NCBI GenBank assembly: GCA_014529385.2
Contig: CM043963.1
Location: forward strand, 95,914,412 to 95,978,411
From: Adiantum capillus-veneris
Lineage: Eukaryota > Streptophyta > Polypodiopsida > Polypodiales > Pteridaceae
Direction: 5' to 3'
DNA: 64,000 bases
The notes under the pieces were generated by a model. That model searched no databases, had not been told where the DNA came from, and saw only the letters and a list, made by a program, of their open reading frames with translations. This document shows positions 1-9,539 of the stretch, one piece after another; within the stretch, counting starts at the first letter, position 1; the number at the start of each line of letters is the position of its first letter. The position numbers and the translations under genes were made by a program.

Positions 1-1717
1 AATCTGAGAGTGAAATTGTGACAAAACGTTTGCCCAAAACATCTGCTGTCTAAATGTTGTTTCTGAGACAAGAAATAGCGTAAACTTTGATGTTCAGTGA
101 ACACTTTAAAGTCGGCTCCAAGTAGAAAGTGTCGCCACTAAGTAAGAGCATGGATAACTACGAGAAGCGCCTTCTCATAGACGTGTGCAACCCGTTCTGG
201 TCTTGAAAACATTCGGCTCTCATAAGCTACAACAACATGGCATTCCTGCATTAAGACCGCTCCCAAACTACACCCACAGGCATCACAATATACCTCGAAT
301 GGCTTTTGCAAGTCTGGCAAAACCAACACAGGGCCAGTCGTCAACTTCTTCTTGAGAGTCTTGAAGGTTGCAATCTCAGATGGTCCCCATGTGAAAGAAA
401 CCCCTTTCTGGGTCAAAGCATGTATAGGAGAAGCAATCTCCGCAAATTTTTGAATGAATCGCCGATAGTAAGAGCACAACCCCAAAAAGCTTCGAACCTC
501 ATGAACTTTCTTCAAATCTTGCCAATCTTTGATTCTTGAGTTTAGACTATTTTGAATTTATGAAGGTACATACAATCTTTGATGGTCTCAACCTTGGCCG
601 AATCCATTTTCACACCCTCCACAGACAATGTGTCCCAAAAAGTGGATCTTTGGTAAGAGAAACTCACTCTTCTTCCCATTCACCACCAACCGATGTTGCC
701 GTAGTTCCTGGAAAACTTGTGACAGGTGGTGTCGATGTTTTGCCTCATTCTTGGAGAATACGATGAAATTGTCAAAAAGGGTACCCACAAATGACCTATA
801 CTCTCAAAAAATTATGTCCATTATCCTGTTGAACGTTGCAGGAGTATTTGTGAGAACCAAATTCTCGTACAATCCAAAGGACATCCTAAACGGGGTCTTG
901 TATACATCTCCTGGAGAAATCCCGATTTGATGATAGCCACTTTTTAGGTCGATTCTATTGAAACAAGTAGAACCTTGTAACTTGTCCAGTATATCATCGA
1001 CCCTGGGTATTGGGAACCTGTTCTTGATGGTGATTTTATTGAGATCCCTGTAGTCAATGAACGTTCTTCAAGATCCATCTTTCTTTAAACCAACAAACTG
1101 GCGAATAGTAAGGTGATGTACTGAGTTGAATTAATCCTTTCTCTCGCTTGGTTTATAATTTCTTCATTTTGGGCTTTGCTTACTCTGTAAGGTGGCCGGT
1201 TCGGTGACGTATTGCCCGGAATCAAATTAATAGTGTGATCTCCAGGATGCTGAGGAGGTAGCTCTCCTAGTAAGCCTTCAGAGAAAGTCACCTTGAGCTT
1301 GCAAAAATTCTTGTCGTTCCTTCTCAGGTTTGGTTAAATTTGACATTTTCTTGTCATCTATCTCATGTAAGAAGAAGCCGATACAAGTGGAAATTGACTC
1401 GCCCTTCAATTTTACATCAAGTACTATCTCTCTACCCTTTCGTTCTTCAAAGTTGCTTTTCTCGCCCGACCACCACATTGTTCTTGTGGAACCAATGGAC
1501 TCCCAAAAGGCAGTCACACCCCTCCAAAAGCATGATGTAAAAGTCCTCATGCCTCAGATACCCCTGGCAATGCAACCGAAGTTTTGCCTATGACAAGTGT
1601 AATGGCAACATCCCGTCCTGGGTGTCGCTAGAACTGCCTCAGTCGGTGGTCTCATTTCATCTGGCGTAATTCCAAGTTGAGCCGTTAATCCAGTCAAAAT
1701 GAAGTTGGCCTTGGCTC
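1..1717 (-). pseudogene. pol remnant of gypsy A: protease, RT, RNase H
   Basis: Broken polyprotein read on the minus strand. Just below the MITE is the rest of a protease motif (GAKANFI). It is followed by the PR-RT linker (DHTINLIPG, 1085-1291), an RT finger motif ([10 protein letters not shown], near 1040-1070), and the palm, where the catalytic YxDD box reads FDNF in FDNFIVFS (588-788), so the second catalytic Asp is lost. The RT-RNase H connection (SYYRRFIQKFAEIASPI) and RNase H start (FEVYCDACGCSLGAVL) are in 138-515, and RNase H continues as VFTEHQSLRYFLSQ to base 1. At least four frameshifts or stops separate these parts. A Ty3/gypsy pol is secure; function is lost. Confidence 0.85.
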
Positions 1718-1842
1718 CATAGTCTCAAGGGACGCGTCCCAAGGAGTGGGGACGGGGCTCAGATGGATTTTTAGTGTAAAAAAGAGGGCAGGACGGCAAG
1801 TGGGGATGGAAAGCCCAAAAATGGGCATCCCCTGTGACTATG
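1718..1842. mobile_element. 125-bp hAT-type MITE inside the gypsy A protease
   Basis: A short non-coding element with imperfect terminal inverted repeats: CATAGTCTCAAGGGACG at the left and the complement of CATAGTCACAGGGGATG at the right. It is flanked by an 8-bp target duplication, CTTGGCTC, at 1710-1717 and 1843-1850. An 8-bp duplication and CAnnG termini are typical of the hAT superfamily. It splits the gypsy protease motif: codons for GGAK lie on one side and GAK is repeated on the other, as expected from the duplication. The interior is G/C-rich with small inverted repeats and no ORF. Non-autonomous; the source transposase is unknown. Confidence 0.75.
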
Positions 1843-1850
1843 CTTGGCTC

Positions 1851-3209
1851 CTCCATTGAAGAAGATGAGGGCTTCTTGGTCTCGTACTTTGCCCCACACT
1901 CTGCAGAGCTTTATACTTTCATCCATTTGCTCAAGGTCGGTCCCCACAAAATCTGCTACCAGTCCCGCCTTTGTCTTTCCTTTCTTTGCTGGCTCCTCTG
2001 GTGCTTTAGAACTCTCTGGCTTGTCCTCTGGCTGTTCTTTTGGTGCCTTGTTAGGGCACTTGGCTAACACATAGCCGTGTTCCCCACAACTGTAACATTT
2101 ACCCTCCTTGAAATATTCAGTTCGTTGCATTGCCAATAGGCGAGGGCTTGAAGGTCTCTTCTTCTGTTGCTTTCCCTCCCTTATATTACTGTTTTTCGTA
2201 TCCTCTCCGGTCCGAACTATGACTAATCTATCTGTAGGGTACGTAAGAGTGTCCCTGTGCATTGCAAACCCTTGCTTTGCGTGCCCCATCAGTTGTTGCA
2301 TGGACTCAGGCTTATGCAACAGACAATAATCACGTATCTCTCTAAGTAGACCACAACAAAATCGCTCTGCTTGAACGAAATTTTCTTAAAAGAAGAGGCC
2401 GGTAAGAAAGTGTCCCAAAATCATCTCTAACAGTAAGTATCTAAAGTGTCTTCCTTGGTCATCATTAGATGATTCCAAGCTGTAATCACATTACATTCAT
2501 ATTCTTGAGTGAGCCATGAGGAAGTAAAGACTCTCTTGAGCTGAAGCCACTTTGTTGGTGCCTCCCTCTATAGAAGCAGGGTAGACCACCAAGTCTGTAT
2601 TCCCCTTGAGGTAGGATACCGCCCTCCGGACTTTGGAATGCTCTGAATATCGTCCTCCAGAGTACGCAATGTCAAATTCGTGAACTAAAAGCGAGGGCCT
2701 TGTGAGTATCCTTAAAACAAGGAAAAAGTATCAAAGTTCATTGTTTGTCCGCCCTCTTCAAAATCCTTGGGTTTTTTCTTCCTGTCCTCAAGAAAATCAT
2801 ATTGGTTGGATCTGTAAAAGTGCTTCCTCTTTGTAAACATCGGCTCATTAGAATCTGAGTTATCTGAGAAAGAAGAATCCTCATCTGAATTGTCAAAATA
2901 CTTCCGAGATCTTCTATGGGGTCGACTCTTCATTGCCGCCTTCTTGACTCTGTTGTGTCTCTAAATCTTTCTCCTCTTCTTGCTCTTTCTTCCCTCGTCA
3001 CTCGACTCGGAGGTCAAAGAACCGTCAAAAGAAGATGAGGACAAACTGGAAACGTCCTCGAATCTCACTCGTTTCTTTGTCTTCTTGGAATTTTCAAAAG
3101 TGGATCTCTGACCCAAGTAGCCTGGAGAGTCTTCTCTTTGACTCTGCTTTCCTGGCGACTTCTTGGTCTTCTTGAGTCTATTGACTCGCCGTTCTACTAC
3201 TTCGTTCAT
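1851..3209 (-). pseudogene. gag remnant of gypsy A
   Basis: Nucleocapsid part with a CCHC zinc knuckle, CYSCGEHGYVLAKC, in the frame 2319-1771, preceded by basic and Pro/Ser-rich sequence and followed by KLCRVWGKVRDQEALI, which leads into the protease. The upstream frames 2933-2712 and 3209-2961 encode Ser/Asp/Lys-rich sequence (SSLSSSSFDGSL) like that of gypsy C gag. The frames are broken between 2320 and 2960. Gag would form the retrotransposon particle and package its RNA; this copy cannot. The start codon is uncertain; a Met at 3209 opens the most upstream frame. Confidence 0.7.
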
Positions 3210-3314
3210 TCTCTGAGTACATTTTCAGAGCAGGAGTCCTAGGTGTAATCGCCTTGATCAACACTGACTTCAGAGGTGATCTGATGCGGAGCGCCATGTG
3301 GAATGCATCTCATC

Positions 3315-3388
3315 AAGCGGGTGCTTGGCCAATAATTTTGCATATTTTGCATAAGCGGGTGCTTGGCCAATAATTTTGCATAAGCGGA
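3315..3388. repeat. 38-bp tandem duplication in gypsy A leader
   Basis: Two copies of a segment beginning GCGGGTGCTTGGCCAATAAT start at 3317 and 3355. The second copy diverges after about 30 bases. It lies between the primer site and gag and is probably a replication-slippage event. Confidence 0.8.
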
Positions 3389-3654
3389 TCCTTGGAGTAT
3401 TGAAGCATCTGCTGGGCACAAGCATCAACCTGCTGTTGCTGTTGAATCTCCATCCTTTTGTACTTAGTAGGTGCAGACAACTCATACTATTCCAAATATT
3501 CCGAAGATGGGCAATGTCCATTGGAATCTTCATTATTTTCTCCGGAGCTGGAATGGTCCGGTGCCATAGTTTCCTCCTGGCACGATTCGTCAACTGAATC
3601 CATGTGTGCTGTGAGTAAAGAGATCGGATCCTTCGTAGAAGAAGAATCGACTGA

Positions 3655-3666
3655 GCTCTGATACTA
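3655..3666 (-). promoter_or_regulatory. tRNA-iMet primer binding site of gypsy A
   Basis: The minus strand reads TAGTATCAGAGC, one mismatch from the usual plant iMet primer site TGGTATCAGAGC. It sits one base inside the LTR end (ACA at 3668), which fixes both the orientation of the element and the inner LTR boundary. Confidence 0.8.
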
Positions 3667-3667
3667 C

Positions 3668-4365
3668 TGTAATAGACTTGGACACTCCAAGTCAAGAATT
3701 TGCCACAACACACGAGAGCTAAACAAAATTGAGAGAGAGCCGACACAGCATGGCGAAGTTCCGCACCTAGAGAGATTGGCCCCAAAGACAAGCGCCCTTT
3801 TCGGTATTTTTTATTATTAATGCTTCACAAGATACAATGTTCGAGGGTATTTGCCTTAAACTAAGGCCCTGTCACTTTATTATAGACACTGGGCCTTCCA
3901 TAACCAGTATACATGAAAAGCTTCAAGGCTAAAAGCATATGGGTCCCTAAAGCTAGCGCTAGGGCAGCCAATGCAAATCACAGAAATCCATACGTCTGCC
4001 ACGTCAGTAGTCAGCGTGAATCGCAGAACGTCCGTACAACATTGCCACGTCATCATCTCCATGCGATTTTGGGGTCCTAGCTTTATTTTATTTCTCGTGT
4101 CTCCTTAGGCCCTGTCGGACAGAGTCCCATAAGTTGGAACAACTTAAAAAGTCTTTGGTCTTTAATTTGAAGCCTCTCGGCTAGGCTTTGCAAGTTGGTA
4201 ACATTTCTTTTGCATCTTTCAGTTGGGCTGTGACCACTCTCTGTCCGGAGTCTGTCCTTTAAGTCATGCCACGTCATCACTTTGTGATAACAACTGACCC
4301 TACTAGAGAGGGCTATATCAAGAGGTGGGGAGACTTTCCCAATGAAAAAACTAGATATGTACAAT
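3668..4365 (-). repeat. 5' LTR of gypsy A (outer edge uncertain)
   Basis: The inner edge is set by the primer site. The outer edge is a guess: about 4365, where a minus-strand TGTACATATC is possible. An A/T-rich TATA-like stretch lies near 3808-3822. The second LTR is outside the window, so the length and target duplication cannot be checked. Confidence 0.45.
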
Positions 4366-4672
4366 GATGGCTATATCAAGATCTCCCCCATGCGGTCGGA
4401 GCTGCCTTGAAGCCTCTCAAACTGTCCCTTGAGTGTATGAATTAGCTCTAGCTAGATGTCTTATATTGTCTCTGCCAGTGGGAGGGGTCGAGCCTCATAG
4501 ATGCGAAAGCATCGGGCTCTCCAAATGAACCAAAGTGTCAGGTTTCTAGTGAGCTCCGGACAACTCTCTCTATCTAGACTCTCCTTGTCGGATAGATTTT
4601 TAAGGTCTCTTGGGATAGTTTCCTATGACGTTAAACTTCTCTTCTTCTTCTTCTTCTATCTAGACTCCACTC

Positions 4673-5264
4673 CTAAGGTACAAGCTCTGTGGGAGGTTGG
4701 AGTTTGGGCCAGCCCTTGTGAATCACAATCATCCTTCTGACTAAAGCCATCTCAAAACGAAGTGCTGGGTCCGTGGGGGTTGACCAAGCTGCAACACCCC
4801 AAGTGTATTGGCTAGCTATCAAAACTACAGGGATTTGTAGATGAATTTGAAGCCAAACCTGTTGTGCGATGGGGAAGTCCCAAAAATAGTGGTGCTGTGT
4901 CTCAAGTGAATGGTCACATGTGGTGCATGCCGTAGAGTGATCGTTGTGCAGTAACCAACTCCCAATTGTAGTAGCCGATGGGCAACCAACCATTGCAACA
5001 TAGTGACTCTCCTTGAATGTTTTGCTGTCCCACGGGCGCCCCTAAAAATCTATCAAGAACTCAGTCGTGAGACCCTCCTCTTGCCAATGGTCCGTTGTAG
5101 GACGAATAATGTCTCTCTGCGCTATCAGTATGTGACGTCCCAGTCATACTGTGTACTAGAAGAAAGGAGTCACTGGGTAATCGGATAGAGTAAAAGAGTC
5201 CTGTCAAAACCACTCCCTTGGGTCCCACTGCACTGGCACCAGGGGACGTCTCTTTCACATCCAT
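4673..5264 (-). pseudogene. LINE ORF2 C-terminal zinc-finger (zf-RVT) fragment
   Basis: The minus-strand frame 4993-4673 encodes CTTCDHSLETQHHYFWDF followed by PIAQQVW. This is the pattern of the zinc-binding domain found after reverse transcriptase in plant LINEs: Cys-x2-Cys, an E-x-x-H motif, and A-x-x-V-W. A weaker frame continues upstream to 5264. No RT palm is present, so this is only the 3' scrap of a LINE, between the gypsy A LTR and the LTR array. The usual last Cys is replaced by Asp (WDF). Confidence 0.55.
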
Positions 5265-5312
5265 AATCGCCAGTGTCTTGACTCAAGAGCTAACAGGCTT
5301 GGGTCTATCACA

Positions 5313-6363
5313 CGTCATGTGTGCACTTCACTAGCGCCACGTGGACATCTTTTGCCATAGTCTAGCATGATCCAATAGCTTAGGACCGAGCCTGGCACCT
5401 TTGTTAGCCTCTAGCAAGACGTGCATGTCTAGGCCGGTCAATATATTGCATACCCTCTCTTGCGCAGTATAGCATTTTCAGCATGTAGGCATTTTGTGCC
5501 GCGTGAACCACCTCTTATGAGGACACTTAAGTAATAAGTGACTTCTAGCAATTTAATGAAACCGTGGGCTTACTTGTAGCCTGCTTGACCCATCTCTAGG
5601 TACCTATAAAGGGCAGCCCATCGTCAGCGTTTTCCCTACACTTCCTCAGCGTGTTCACCGCAGCAGTCCAGCATTTTTGCACTTGTTGCATCAGCATTTT
5701 TCAGCCATAGCTTGCAGTTCCTGCATTCTCCCCGAATCAGCAGCAGCCAGTGTTTTCCAGATTCAGCCCCTTTTGCATCGCTGGTAGCAGGAAAAGAGGT
5801 ACCAGCAGCCCAATGTTTGCAGGCCAGCAGACCAGCGGTTTCAGCCCTCTTCTCAGCAGCGTTTTTCAGCCAATTAGAACCTGTGTTTCAGCCCAAGGAA
5901 GCCAGCGTTTTGCAGAAACAACAGCCAGCGATCTCAGCTTTGGAGCGTTGCAGATTTCAGCCCCTAGCCTCGTCGTGGTTGCAGACCCCTAACCATCGAC
6001 CTCGCTAGCAGTTCGGCATTCATCCGTATGCCCGTCATCATCATTGTCGACATCATCATCATCGACTTCGACATAGAACTAGCAGTCCCGAGCATCAGCA
6101 GCATCGGAATCCATTAGCATCAGCATCTCAACATTCAGTCATTGGATGAGCATTTGTGCAAGAGTAAAGAAAGTACTTGCTCTGGCAACATAGCAAGGGG
6201 GCCCTTGAGGGTATGGGACCCGACATTCGGTGTCATCTCTTTTCTCTCTCTCGTCTCTCTCTTTCTCTTAGTTCAGTTCTTTCAAGTGAAATAAAGTGTC
6301 CCTTGTGTTTGTGCGGAGTACAAGATCCATGCAAATCCATAAACTCTTCCGTTGCTCTTGACA
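5313..6363 (+). repeat. LTR 1 of the array
   Basis: A 1051-bp LTR. It begins with a degenerate form of the TGTCACGTGCGCAC start and ends CTTGACA just before a primer site. It contains a TATA box (5605-5610), many CAGCGTTTT-like motifs (about 5630-5935), a CAT/CGT microsatellite (6025-6075) and an AATAAA signal (6290-6295). Relative to LTR 3 it lacks a ~36-bp piece after the TATA region, and the deletion lies between CAGCG repeats. Confidence 0.85.
5605..5610 (+). promoter_or_regulatory. TATA box in LTR 1
   Basis: TATAAA within CCTATAAAGGGCAGCCC. The same box is at 8972-8977 in LTR 3. LTR 2 lacks it because of a ~13-bp deletion near 7283. Confidence 0.65.
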
Positions 6364-6996
6364 TTGGTATCAGAGCTTTGTGCGTGCTTCGGCTTCGCGA
6401 ACTCAAGGGAAGAACCCAGAAGGAGCAAGAACCCAAGAACCAAAGAACCCAATCAGAAGGAGCAAGAACCCAAGAACCATCAAGAACCCAATCAGAACCA
6501 AAGAAACCAAAGAACCTCTCCCAAAAAAAAATTTCTTGAAAGAATCTTTGAGTCCGGACCATGGACTTAATAGATCCCATCTTCATTGCCATTTCTTTGA
6601 AGGAAGATTGACATCGGATACACGAAAACCCAAATCTTGTGTACCAAGACCTACTAGCCTCTTATGCAGATATGGAAGGAGTTGGAGCCAGGATCCCTAA
6701 CCTCTTCTGCATTCGCATTCGCATGTAGCCTGCATCCACTTCCGTTGACATGAAACCCTTGGAATTACCTCCGAGCACCCATTCCTTTTAGCTTCACCCA
6801 CAATGTTTTCATGACAAGACTATTCGAGTGGTCGTACTTGCTTGCAAGGTAGAGTCAGCAGGAAGGATGGTATTTTGTGACAGTAATAGTTGCGAGGAAT
6901 TTTCATCAGTTGATGCATCCACATGGATTAGAAGCATTTAGCATCAGAAGTACAGGTAGAAGTTCGGCAGTTGTGCTTCACCTTCAATAGGAGGAA
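6364..6996 (+). mobile_element. Internal segment 1 of the array (non-coding)
   Basis: A 633-bp stretch between LTR 1 and LTR 2. It opens with the primer site and then has an imperfect tandem run of AGAACCCAAGAACC motifs (about 6410-6520). It ends in a purine-rich tract, AATAGGAGGAA, before LTR 2. Short open frames exist, but none resembles gag. Compared with internal segment 2 it lacks ~70 bp near 6890. Confidence 0.75.
6365..6376 (+). promoter_or_regulatory. tRNA-iMet primer binding site 1
   Basis: Exact TGGTATCAGAGC, one base after the ACA end of LTR 1. It would prime minus-strand cDNA synthesis. Confidence 0.9.
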
Positions 6997-8034
6997 TATC
7001 ACGTGCGCACTTCACTTGCGCTACGTGGACATGTTCTCCCAATAGTCTATATGATTCAGTAGCTTAGGACTGAGCCTGACACATTTGTGAGCCTCTAGCA
7101 AGACGTGCATGTCCAGGCCAGTCAATAGATTGCATACCCTCTCTTGCATAGTATAGCATTTCAGCATGTCGGCATTTTGTGCTGCATGAACCACGTCTTA
7201 TGAGGACACTTAAGTAATAAGTGCCTTTTAGCAATTTAATGAAACCGGACTTCCTTGTAGCCTGCTTGACCCATCTCTAGGTACGCCCATGGTCAGCGCT
7301 TGTAGGCAGGAAGTAGAGGAGGAAGCAAGGCCAGCGTTTTTGCACTTGTTGCATCAGCGTTTTTCAGCCATAGCCTTGCGGTTCGTGCATTCTCCCTGAA
7401 TCAGCAGCAGCCAGCGTTTTCCATATTCAGCCCCTTTAGCATCACCAGTAGCAGGAGAAGAAGTACCAGTAGCCCAACGTTTTCAGGCCAGCAGACCACC
7501 AGTTTCAGCCGTCTTCTCAGCAGCGTTTTTCAGCAAAGTAGAACCTGTGTTTCAGCCCAAGGAAGCCAGTGTTTTGCAACAGAACAGCCAGCGATCTCAG
7601 CTTTGGAGCGTTGCAGATTTCAGCCCCTAGCATTGTCGTGGTTGCAGACCCCTAACCATCGACCTTGCTAGCAGTTTGGCATTCGTCCGTATTCCCGTCG
7701 CCGTCATTGTCGACATCATCGTCATCGCCGTCATCGACTTCGACATAGAACCAGCAATCCCGAGCATCAGTAGCATCAGAATCCATTAGCATCAGCATCT
7801 CAACATTCAGTTATTGGATGAGCATCTGTGCAAGAATAAAGAAAGTACTTGCTCTGGCAACATAGCAAGGGGGACCTTGAGGGTATGGGACCCGACATTC
7901 GGTGTCGTCTCTTTTCTCTCTCTCGTCTCTCTCTTTCTCTTAGTTCAGTTCTTTCAAGTGAAGTAAAGTGTCCTTGTGTCTGTGCAGAGTACAAGATCCA
8001 AGCAAATCCATAAACTCTTCCGCTGCACCTGACA
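6997..8034 (+). repeat. LTR 2 of the array
   Basis: A 1038-bp LTR with start TATCACGTGCGCAC (usual TG mutated to TA) and end CCTGACA. It lacks the TATA box and also lacks a ~45-bp CAGCG-bounded piece present in LTR 3. Its polyadenylation signal reads AGTAAA instead of AATAAA. It is probably transcriptionally weaker than the other two. Confidence 0.85.
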
Positions 8035-8679
8035 TTGGTATCAGAGCTGTGTGCGTGTTTCGGCTTTGCAAACTCAAGGAAAGAACCTAAAGAAGAACCA
8101 AGAACCCAAGAACCCAATCAGAATAAAAAAACTTCTCCCAAATTTTTTTTCTTGAAAGAATCTTTGAGTCCCGATCACAGACTTTGCATATCCTATCTTC
8201 ATTACCATGTCTTTGAAGGAAGATCGACATCGGATACACGAGAACCCAGATCTTGAGTACCAAGATCTACTAGCCTCTTGTGCGGATGTGGAAGGAGTTG
8301 GAGACAAGATCCCTAACCTCTTCTGCATTAGCATTCGCATGTAGCATCCATCCACTTCGGTCGACATGAAACCCTTGGAATTACCCCCGAGCACCCTTAC
8401 CTTTCAGCTTCACCTGCAATGTTTTCATGACAAGATTATTCAAGTGGTCGTACTTGCTCGCAAGGTAGAGTCAGCAGGAAGGCTGGTATTATGTGACAGT
8501 AGTAAAGCTACCCAGAAACTTGTATGGTAGGTGTTTGCATCGCACCAGATCTACATCCGTAGTACCCACCTGTTTGGAGGAATTTTGATCGATTGATGCA
8601 TCCACATGCATCAGAAGCATTCAGCATCAGAAGTACAGATAGAAGTTCGGCAGTTGTGCCTCACCTTTAATAGGGGGAA
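8035..8679 (+). mobile_element. Internal segment 2 of the array (non-coding)
   Basis: A 645-bp segment homologous to internal segment 1 along its length, with fewer AGAACCC repeats and an extra ~70 bp near 8505-8575. It ends in the purine tract AATAGGGGGAA directly before LTR 3. No retroviral protein motif is visible in any frame. Confidence 0.75.
8036..8047 (+). promoter_or_regulatory. tRNA-iMet primer binding site 2
   Basis: Exact TGGTATCAGAGC, one base after LTR 2. Confidence 0.9.
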
Positions 8680-9205
8680 TGTCACGTGCGCACTTCACTT
8701 GCGCTATGTGAACATGTTCTCCCACAGTCTAGCATGATCCAGTAGCTTAGGACTGAGCTTGGCACCTTTGTGAGCCTCTAGCAAGACGTGCATGTCCATG
8801 CCGGTCAATAGATTGCATACCCTCTCTTGCACAATATAACATTTTCAGCATGTAGGCATTTTGTGCCGCATGAATCACCTCTTATGAGGACACTTAAGTA
8901 ATAAGTGCCTTTTAGCAATTTAATGAAACCGTGGGCTTCCTTGTAGCCTGTTCGACCCATCTCTAGGCACCTATAAAGGGAAGCCCATGGTCAGCACTTG
9001 TAGGCAGGAAGCAGGAGGAAGCAAGTCCAGCGTTTTCCCTACACTTCCTCAGCGTGTTCACCACAGCAGTCCAGCGTTTTTGCACTTGTTGCATCAGCGT
9101 TTTTCAGCCATAGCCTCGCGGTTCCTGCATTCTTCCCAAATCAGCAGCAGCCAGTGTTTTCCATATTCAGCCCCTTTAGCATCGCCAGTAGCAGGAGAAG
9201 AGGTA
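8680..9205 (+). repeat. LTR 3 of the array, truncated
   Basis: It starts with a clean TGTCACGTGCGCAC and carries the fullest version of the leader part, including both pieces that LTR 1 and LTR 2 lost separately. Similarity stops at GAGGTA near 9205, so about half of the LTR is missing. Confidence 0.8.
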
Positions 9206-9316
9206 TGAATTTACAGTATTAAGTGCATTTAGGTGCATAGCAGTGTTCAATTCAGGTTTGTAAACTGTCATATGTGGCATTCTAGATGTGCATACTGTAG
9301 TTTGATGTGGAGCATG

Positions 9317-9538
9317 GGCCAGAGGTTGGAATCAAGAAGTAGGAATGGTCCTAAAATGACCATTCCCATAATCTGTGCTCCCAACATGGCTCCCGGCGGG
9401 CCAGAGGTTGGAATCAAGAAGTAGGAATGGTCCTAAAGTGACCATTCCCCATAATCTGTGCGACCCATGGCGACTGGCGGGAGTCGGGAGCTATGTTGGG
9501 AGCACAGATTATGGGAATGGTCATTTTAGGACCATTCT
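9317..9538. repeat. Inverted-repeat element with direct duplication
   Basis: A 63-64-bp unit is directly repeated at 9317-9379 and 9398-9461. A 52-bp arm at 9342-9393 is repeated in reverse complement at 9487-9538 with two mismatches. Each arm contains a smaller palindrome, GGAATGGTC...GACCATTCC. The layout is that of a foldback or MITE-type element; no ORF and no clear target duplication were found. Confidence 0.8.
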
Positions 9539-9539
9539 C

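Larger units (their letters stand above)
1..4365 (-). mobile_element. Degenerate Ty3/gypsy retroelement A
   Basis: Minus-strand LTR retrotransposon. Read in its own direction it shows an LTR (from about 4365 down to 3668), a tRNA-iMet primer site (3666-3655), gag (3209-1851), protease, reverse transcriptase and the start of RNase H, which runs off the window at base 1. The order gag-PR-RT-RH identifies Ty3/gypsy. Coding frames are broken by many stops and frameshifts, so it is dead. The gag is rich in Ser, Asp, Glu and Lys like that of gypsy C at 29.9-39.0 kb, so the two probably belong to related chromovirus-like families. Lineage is inferred; the integrase end is outside the window. Confidence 0.85.
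5313..9205 (+). mobile_element. Tandem LTR array of a non-autonomous retroelement (LTR-int-LTR-int-LTR)
   Basis: Three ~1-kb LTRs (5313-6363, 6997-8034, 8680-9205 truncated) alternate with two short internal segments of 633 and 645 bp. Each internal segment opens with an iMet primer site one base after the LTR and closes with a purine-rich tract ending in the next LTR. No gag or pol frame is present, so the family must use proteins made elsewhere, like TRIM/LARD-type elements. Adjacent units share LTRs. That arrangement usually arises by unequal recombination between LTRs. No target duplication can be tested because the third LTR is truncated. Confidence 0.85.

Noticed and set aside
3270-3791. 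173-codon minus-strand frame overlapping the gypsy A primer site
   Set aside because: It crosses the LTR, primer site and a 38-bp duplication, and has no recognisable motif.
6177-6700. Frames with KEPKEEPRTQEPN-like repeats in the LTR array
   Set aside because: Caused by AGAACCC repeats. The corresponding frames in the two internal segments differ in length and ending, so a shared protein is not supported.
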